From an uncultured Clostridia bacterium (GTDB taxonomy: Bacteria; Bacillota; Clostridia; Christensenellales; UBA1242), in the NCBI GenBank assembly GCA_934778125.1, contig CAKVOF010000040.1:1-9398 (forward strand): 9,398 bases of DNA, in the 5' to 3' direction. This document shows positions 4,709 to 9,398 of this stretch, one piece after another. The position numbers were made by a program, and so were the translations under genes. The first letter of the stretch is position 1, and each line of letters begins with the position of its first letter. Under the pieces are notes generated by a model. That model worked only from the letters and a program-made list of their open reading frames with translations, had not been told where the DNA came from and ran no database searches.

Positions 4709-7700
4709 TTAAGCCGATTTTGTTGCATCATCTATATTTGCATCTTTAATCGTTACACACTTACTTGGGACATTTTCAGTTTTTAATTCATTCAATGCTT
4801 CCGCATTGTTTAATTGAATTTTTAACACAACAAAGTTATACCATTTTAATTCGTTTGCCCAACTAAATTGCATAGTTGATTCTCCATCTCCACAAGTTGC
4901 ATTTGAATAATCATATGAAGAGCTATTATTAATTTCTCCAATATTATTTTTAATGTTATCAATAACACCAATAACCTTTAATTTAACTGCCTCATCTGAA
5001 ATTTTAAGCTTTGATTTTGATGCTTCAAGCATATCTGAAATTAATGTGTTAATCATATTTTTACTAATTAATTCGCTATTTTTAGATTCATTAGGACTAT
5101 AATTATATGCAATTGAATCAAACATTTTCCCGAGTGTATCGGTTTTAGCATTTTCATCAAAAATATCAATTGATTCCATAGTTCCTTGGTTATTCTTTAA
5201 ATTTTCAATATGCCCTAACTCTTTTTCCCAACTAAAACTACTTTCACTAGTTAATGAGTTTGGAACATTGCCAATATTACCATTTAAGGTATTAAAAAAT
5301 TTATTCATTGCTGTTTGCATATTATTAGTAGAATCTGAAATTTTGTAACTATCTATAATTGTTGAAATCATTGCCTTGATGTCTTTATTTAAGATTATTT
5401 TACTTGGTGATGATAAGGTTGAATCCCCTTTCACACAAACATCAAAAACTTTGCCTATTTTAACTAAGTTTAAGTTACTCTCAATATTTTTATTTAAGTT
5501 ATCAATATGGGTGAACTCCACACTCCAACTAAAATCGGTATCATTTATTGCTTGTCCTAAATTGGTTTTAATACTTTCTAGCAATGTATTTGTAGCACTT
5601 TGTGTTGCATTTAAATCTGCGCCTGTGTTTTTGTTGTCATCAATAATTGTTGAAACCATATCTTTTATATTTTCATTAAGGATTATTTTACTTGCTGGCA
5701 AGGTTGGTGTTCCTTTTATGCAAGTATCAAACACACTACCTATTGTTTTTAAATCAACTTCTGTTTTTATTTCTTCTTTTAGATTGTTGATATGAGTAAA
5801 TTCATCTTTCCAGCCCTTAACATTGCTTAAGTTTACTGAAATTGATGTTAGGAAGTTATTTGTAGCTTTTTGAATTGCAGATAAAGTTTCTCCTTCGTTT
5901 GCTTTTATTTTATAGTCATTAATTAACGATGAAACCATATTTGCAATATTTGCGTTTGTTATCAAAACTCCCTTTTTGCTTAAGCATTTATCTAATGCTT
6001 CACCAAGTTTTGGCAAGTTATCCGCTATCTCTCCAACCATGCTATCTTTAAACTCGATTATTTCTTGAATGCACGCTAGCTCAATCTTCCAAGATGAAAC
6101 ATTATCAACATTTGAACTAATTGAATCCATAAATGAATTTACTTTTTCAGTCGTTTCATCTGAACCTGTTAGTTTGTTTTTTGCGATTGCATTTTTAACT
6201 AATAACTTAATAACTTTATCATTAATGATATTTCCACTCTTAACTTCATCTAAAGCACCACCAATTTTTGATAGGTTTTTCATTGGATTAGTTTTTATAT
6301 CATTTAATTTGATTCCATTTTCACCTTTAAACATTTTGCTTAAAGTTTCAAATTCTATTTGATAACTTGTGATATTGGTGATGTTATCTATTAAGGTTTC
6401 TTTAACATCCTTATCTGAGCCAACTCCTAGATAATCATACAACTCTCCTAGTGTTTTTTCATCGATATTTTTATTTAACACATCTGTTAAAATTAAGTTT
6501 ATATTTTCTTTTGTTAGCAAAGTTGTTTGATTGCTTTTATAAACAATATCTATGATTTCACCTATTTCTTTGTATTTAATTTTTTCTAAATCTGTTTCAT
6601 TTGTTTCAGTTTTTGGCAATATTGGAGATTCTTTTGTGTTGTATTCTCCAAATTTTATATAGGCATCACCTATAACACTTAATTCGCTTTCCCAGTTTAA
6701 GTTTTTATTTATTTTGTTTGTGATTGCGTTAATGGTTTCTTCAGTTAAGCCCAATGATGAACCTTGTTCGTTAAGAAATGTGTTTGCATATTCTCTAACA
6801 ACAATCATCAAACTTTCATATGAAGAATCACTCAAAATTACTTTATTTTTAAACTTATTTAAAAGTTTTCCTGCTTGTTTTATAGCGATACCCGTTCCAT
6901 TAACTTTATATGCTTTCACTAATTTGATTGTATCTTTTAATACGTCTTTAAAAGCACCGCTTAGTTCTTTTGTTGTGAAGTTTTCTTTAAGTTGTTCCAC
7001 GGTATAGTCATAAGTAAATTTATCTGTGGTTTTTAGCGCATTATTAATACTGTCTTGTGCCATTTTCATTCCCGATGAAATTATTTCAGGGAATGATTTT
7101 GTGATAGTGACTATTGAATATTTCAAACCTTTTTCTTCATATTCAAATAAACTATCTACCATAGAATCAATATTTTCATCTGGTAATGCACCCAGAATAT
7201 CTAATATGTCGATTTTTTCTTGCCCCCATAAAATCGAAAGAATTGACTTTGGTCTGTTTTGCTCATCTTTCATATTTATAGGCTTATTTAATTCTGATAA
7301 GATATTAACATATGCTTTAACTTCAATTCTAACCTCATCGCTTTTTTCCATTGTCTTTAAAGAATCTAACAAAGCAACTAAAAGATTAGCATATTCATCA
7401 TCTTGTTTAACCAAGTTCTTCTTTGCGTATTCCGCCCCAATGTTTATTGCAGGCTTAACAAATGGCTTAACTATGCTTAAATCAAACACATTATCAACAA
7501 TCATATTGATTTGGTCAATCATTTTTTCTATGTTTGGTTGAGATTTATCTTTCATATCAATTGTTGATATTTCATAGAAACTATCCATTGCTTCTAATAT
7601 TTTTTCGCCATCTTTTGCAATACTAATACTAGTGCCATTTATTTTTTCGAGAGTAACAAACTTAAACATTAAGTTTGAAACTAAATTGGTACCTGAAAAC

Positions 7701-8884
7701 TTCATTATATAGTTTCCAACGCTATTATTGTATGCATCATAGTATTCATAAATAGGAATATCTCCCGCCACATATGATATCACATCTTTTGCCTTAGGTT
7801 TGTTGGGTTTTCCATCTGTGTTTTGGTTTTCATCGTTTTGGCTTTCATCAGTTTCTAAAGATTCGCCACTAGCAACAACACTTTCACTAACTTCCACCTC
7901 TTCGCTTTCTTTAGCCTCAACATAGTTTTTAAATCCACCAATAACTCCTAAAACTCCATTAATTGGCATTAACACCATTCCAGCGCAAAACAATCCAATA
8001 AAAACTCCAACTAAAGCACCCCACCATCTATATTTCTTGGGTTTTGAAATTGTTGGCAATTCAGTTTCATTCTCAACTCCAACTGGCATATATTCGTTTT
8101 CTGGAAAATATTTTTGATTAACACTTGAAGTTTTTAATTCTTCACGCGAGTTTGTTTCAAAAGACTCTTCTTGATTTATGCTATTCTCTTCTTCTCTATT
8201 TAAATATAAATCTTCAGAATTTGCTTTAATCTCATCTTTGTCTTCATTTTTACTTTCAACTTCACCCTTAGCATTTTCTTCTTTATGCAAATCTCTAAAA
8301 CCTAAATCATTGCCATCGCTTTCGTTTTCATCAATTGGAGTAACTTTAAAACCATCATCATTAAATAAATCAGAAAATGCTAAAGTTTGAGCATGGTTTT
8401 TCTTGAATTGCTTTTTATATTTTGCATATTGCTTTTCTGCTTTGCTTCTAAATAGCCATTTATATATTGCGTAATTAACTGGAATAAGCAAGTATTTAAA
8501 CAATATAAATTCAACCCAAAACAACATCATTGCAAGCAATGTTTTAGAAAGTGTTGTTAGGGCTGAAACTAAGCCACTTAATTCTTCTTTTGAAACTCCC
8601 GCTTCAGTTGCTATATTGCTTAAATATAACTCAATCATTTGATTAACGGTTTTGGCCTTTGTGCCATTAACGTTTATATTTAAAAATGAAATATCTATAT
8701 TTATTACCGCCCGCGACACAAAAATTGCAATAACTGCAAAAATTATTGATGTGACCACCAAAAACACACCCCTGCAAACGCTTTTTTTCAAGCCCCTAAT
8801 TATTCCCCACATCATTCCTAGAAGAATAAATAAAAGAATTAATAATGTGTAGATTAAAGATATCGTTGATTGACTTATATTCAT
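4709..8884 (-). CDS. Giant membrane protein: CvpA-like core, acidic insert and tandem-repeat region predicted outside
   Basis: The 1391-residue protein has four membrane segments (about 8-30, 37-60, 113-138, 288-312). The glycine-rich GMMWGIIRGLKKS between the first two, and WWGALVGVFIGLF at the fourth, resemble the CvpA (colicin V production) family, whose usual members are about 160-200 aa and whose biochemical role is unclear. Positive charges place 31-36 and 139-287 inside, so the N-terminus and residues 313-1391 should be outside. The inside loop is a Glu/Asp/Asn/Lys-rich, probably disordered insert of about 150 aa. After an acidic linker (about 318-365) the outer part is largely helical. 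From 731 a unit starting (S/N)W..E(F/L) recurs at 841 (Tyr for Trp), 932, 1025, 1120, 1219 and 1342. No catalytic motif is seen. The start has AAGGAA about 8 nt upstream. The gene is monocistronic and divergent from pyrophosphatase. Confidence 0.85.
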   Translation of the reverse strand: MNISQSTISLIYTLLILLFILLGMMWGIIRGLKKSVCRGVFLVVTSIIFAVIAIFVSRAVINIDISFLNINVNGTKAKTVNQMIELYLSNIATEAGVSKEELSGLVSALTTLSKTLLAMMLFWVEFILFKYLLIPVNYAIYKWLFRSKAEKQYAKYKKQFKKNHAQTLAFSDLFNDDGFKVTPIDENESDGNDLGFRDLHKEENAKGEVESKNEDKDEIKANSEDLYLNREEENSINQEESFETNSREELKTSSVNQKYFPENEYMPVGVENETELPTISKPKKYRWWGALVGVFIGLFCAGMVLMPINGVLGVIGGFKNYVEAKESEEVEVSESVVASGESLETDESQNDENQNTDGKPNKPKAKDVISYVAGDIPIYEYYDAYNNSVGNYIMKFSGTNLVSNLMFKFVTLEKINGTSISIAKDGEKILEAMDSFYEISTIDMKDKSQPNIEKMIDQINMIVDNVFDLSIVKPFVKPAINIGAEYAKKNLVKQDDEYANLLVALLDSLKTMEKSDEVRIEVKAYVNILSELNKPINMKDEQNRPKSILSILWGQEKIDILDILGALPDENIDSMVDSLFEYEEKGLKYSIVTITKSFPEIISSGMKMAQDSINNALKTTDKFTYDYTVEQLKENFTTKELSGAFKDVLKDTIKLVKAYKVNGTGIAIKQAGKLLNKFKNKVILSDSSYESLMIVVREYANTFLNEQGSSLGLTEETINAITNKINKNLNWESELSVIGDAYIKFGEYNTKESPILPKTETNETDLEKIKYKEIGEIIDIVYKSNQTTLLTKENINLILTDVLNKNIDEKTLGELYDYLGVGSDKDVKETLIDNITNITSYQIEFETLSKMFKGENGIKLNDIKTNPMKNLSKIGGALDEVKSGNIINDKVIKLLVKNAIAKNKLTGSDETTEKVNSFMDSISSNVDNVSSWKIELACIQEIIEFKDSMVGEIADNLPKLGEALDKCLSKKGVLITNANIANMVSSLINDYKIKANEGETLSAIQKATNNFLTSISVNLSNVKGWKDEFTHINNLKEEIKTEVDLKTIGSVFDTCIKGTPTLPASKIILNENIKDMVSTIIDDNKNTGADLNATQSATNTLLESIKTNLGQAINDTDFSWSVEFTHIDNLNKNIESNLNLVKIGKVFDVCVKGDSTLSSPSKIILNKDIKAMISTIIDSYKISDSTNNMQTAMNKFFNTLNGNIGNVPNSLTSESSFSWEKELGHIENLKNNQGTMESIDIFDENAKTDTLGKMFDSIAYNYSPNESKNSELISKNMINTLISDMLEASKSKLKISDEAVKLKVIGVIDNIKNNIGEINNSSSYDYSNATCGDGESTMQFSWANELKWYNFVVLKIQLNNAEALNELKTENVPSKCVTIKDANIDDATKSA
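4859..6694 (-). repeat. Tandem repeats of 91-123 codons within the 1391-aa protein
   Basis: Seven unit starts are marked by Trp731, Tyr841, Trp932, Trp1025, Trp1120, Trp1219 and Trp1342, giving spacings of 110, 91, 93, 95, 99 and 123 residues. The clearest consensus, from units at 1025, 1120 and 1219, is SW..EF.HI.NL, then L..IG..FD.C.KG, then a helix like I..MISTII. The DNA also still matches: 5353-5406 and 5641-5694, exactly 288 bp (96 codons) apart, are roughly four fifths identical by eye and share GATTATTTTACTTG exactly. This suggests recent duplication of the middle units. The last unit is incomplete, ending at residue 1391. Confidence 0.8.
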
Positions 8885-8916
8885 ACTTATTTTCCTTATA
8901 TATATTATTTACATTT

Positions 8917-8945
8917 ATTTTACATAAATTTATTTTTGTTTGCAA
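8917..8945 (-). promoter_or_regulatory. Promoter of the 1391-aa membrane protein gene
   Basis: On the minus strand TTGCAA (8940-8945) and TAAAAT (8917-8922) are separated by 17 bp, with the start near 8910 and a leader of about 26 nt that contains AAGGAA before the ATG at 8884. The -35 hexamer is identical to that of the HelD promoter. The DNA between this promoter and the pyrophosphatase promoter (8946-9064) is AT-rich with no other feature I can support. Confidence 0.6.
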
Positions 8946-9064
8946 TTAATATTATTTAATAGAAGAAAATAATTTAAAATATAGTTAATATCTTCTAAAA
9001 ATCGATAAGTTATTTTAATATTTTAACCAAAGTTAAAGTTTTTAAAACTTATGCGTTCTTAGGG

Positions 9065-9113
9065 TTGTAAATCTTTAATTCAATGTGATATACTAATTAG
9101 TGATAAATAGGAG
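9065..9113 (+). promoter_or_regulatory. Extended -10 promoter and ribosome binding site of pyrophosphatase
   Basis: TTGTAA (9065-9070) is followed after 18 bp by TATACT (9089-9094), preceded by TGA so that it forms an extended -10 (TGNTATACT). AGGAG (9109-9113) lies 8 nt before the ATG at 9122. Start near 9100, leader about 22 nt. It is the best-formed plus-strand promoter in the window, as expected for a housekeeping gene. Confidence 0.7.
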
Positions 9114-9121
9114 AATTTAAT

Positions 9122-9398
9122 ATGAATGTTTGGAGAGATATAAGCAAAGATAGAATTAAGCCCGAAGATTTTATTGCGTGCGTTGAAATTGAACAAGGAA
9201 GCAAAAATAAATATGAATTAGATAAAGAAACTGGGCTTATTATTTTAGACCGTGTGTTATACACTAGCACTCACTACCCTATGAACTATGGATTTATCCC
9301 TAAAACATATTCTGGAGATAACGATCCACTTGATGTGTTCGTTTTGTGTAGTCAACCAATCGAAAAAATGAGTTTAGTTAGGTGCTACCCTATTGGCG
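9122..9398 (+). CDS. ppa: Family I inorganic pyrophosphatase, 5' part only (cut by window end)
   Basis: Cytoplasmic, metal-dependent enzyme that hydrolyses pyrophosphate to two phosphates and so pulls nucleic acid and protein synthesis forward. Ninety-two codons are visible; family members are usually about 170-220 aa, so roughly half is present. The active-site layout of the family is clear: VEIEQGS (21-27), Lys30 and Glu32 in NKYEL, Arg44 in LDRV, Tyr56 in YPMNYGFIP (52-60), and the signature DNDPLDVF (66-73), with the metal-binding aspartates 66, 68 and 71. Start chosen from AGGAG at 8 nt spacing. It runs divergently from the 1391-aa membrane protein gene across a 237-bp gap and has its own promoter. 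The remaining aspartates and the C-terminus lie outside the window, so intactness cannot be judged. Confidence 0.97.
   Translation, partial: MNVWRDISKDRIKPEDFIACVEIEQGSKNKYELDKETGLIILDRVLYTSTHYPMNYGFIPKTYSGDNDPLDVFVLCSQPIEKMSLVRCYPIG

Noticed and set aside
5376..5795. Plus-strand open frame antisense to the 1391-aa gene, and similar frames at 6069-6362, 6714-7007 and 7026-7541
   Set aside because: They lie wholly inside the large minus-strand gene, have no ribosome binding site I can see, and encode unbroken hydrophobic, Ser/Phe-rich strings typical of antisense shadows. The minus-strand frame is supported by internal protein repeats and membrane segments.
4859..6694. Regularly spaced similar DNA segments that might suggest a CRISPR or other DNA repeat array
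   Set aside because: The spacing of 270-370 bp is in multiples of three, the reading frame stays open, and similarity is better at protein level. These are protein repeats; no short identical repeats with unique spacers occur.
107..8884. Possible Mollicutes code (TGA read as Trp), suggested by the very AT-rich sequence
   Set aside because: The Trp codons I inspected are TGG, the genes stop cleanly at TAA followed by terminators, and all reading frames are complete under the standard code.

Overview
The window is AT-rich DNA from a low-GC Gram-positive bacterium (Bacillota), most likely an uncultured, clostridia-like lineage. The evidence is a HelD-type RNA polymerase-associated helicase (a family of Gram-positive bacteria), sigma-A-like promoters (TTGNNN-17/18-TATNAT), AGGAG-type ribosome binding sites and intrinsic terminators. 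The standard code fits: Trp is TGG in the codons I inspected, and the four complete genes all stop at TAA.

Layout, left to right. (1) 107-2164, minus strand: a compact HelD with its own promoter. (2) 2301-2328: a strong terminator, then 2446-3363, minus strand: a 305-aa membrane-anchored protein of unknown function. (3) 3364-3799: a 436-bp intergenic region with a compact, multi-hairpin, relatively GC-rich element at 3441-3568, bordered by near-identical direct repeats. A good minus-strand promoter would start transcription at its edge, so it could be the 5' leader of the 305-aa gene, a small RNA, or a small mobile element. (4) 3800-4621, plus strand: a 273-aa membrane-anchored protein that appears to be a diverged paralogue of the 305-aa protein. 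(5) 4672-4705: a bidirectional terminator between convergent genes. (6) 4709-8884, minus strand: a 1391-aa protein with a CvpA-like membrane core split by an acidic cytoplasmic insert and followed by about 1,080 residues, predicted outside the cell, that include tandem repeats of about 90-120 aa. (7) 9122-9398, plus strand: the start of a family I inorganic pyrophosphatase, cut by the window end.

Every gene appears to be transcribed alone; I see no operon. The two ends are housekeeping (RNA polymerase recycling, pyrophosphate hydrolysis). The middle 6.4 kb encodes three membrane-anchored proteins with large predicted extracytoplasmic parts and no recognised enzyme motif. A shared role at the cell envelope is inference only. 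The points most worth following up are the structured element, the divergent paralogue pair around it, and the giant repeat-bearing CvpA-like protein.
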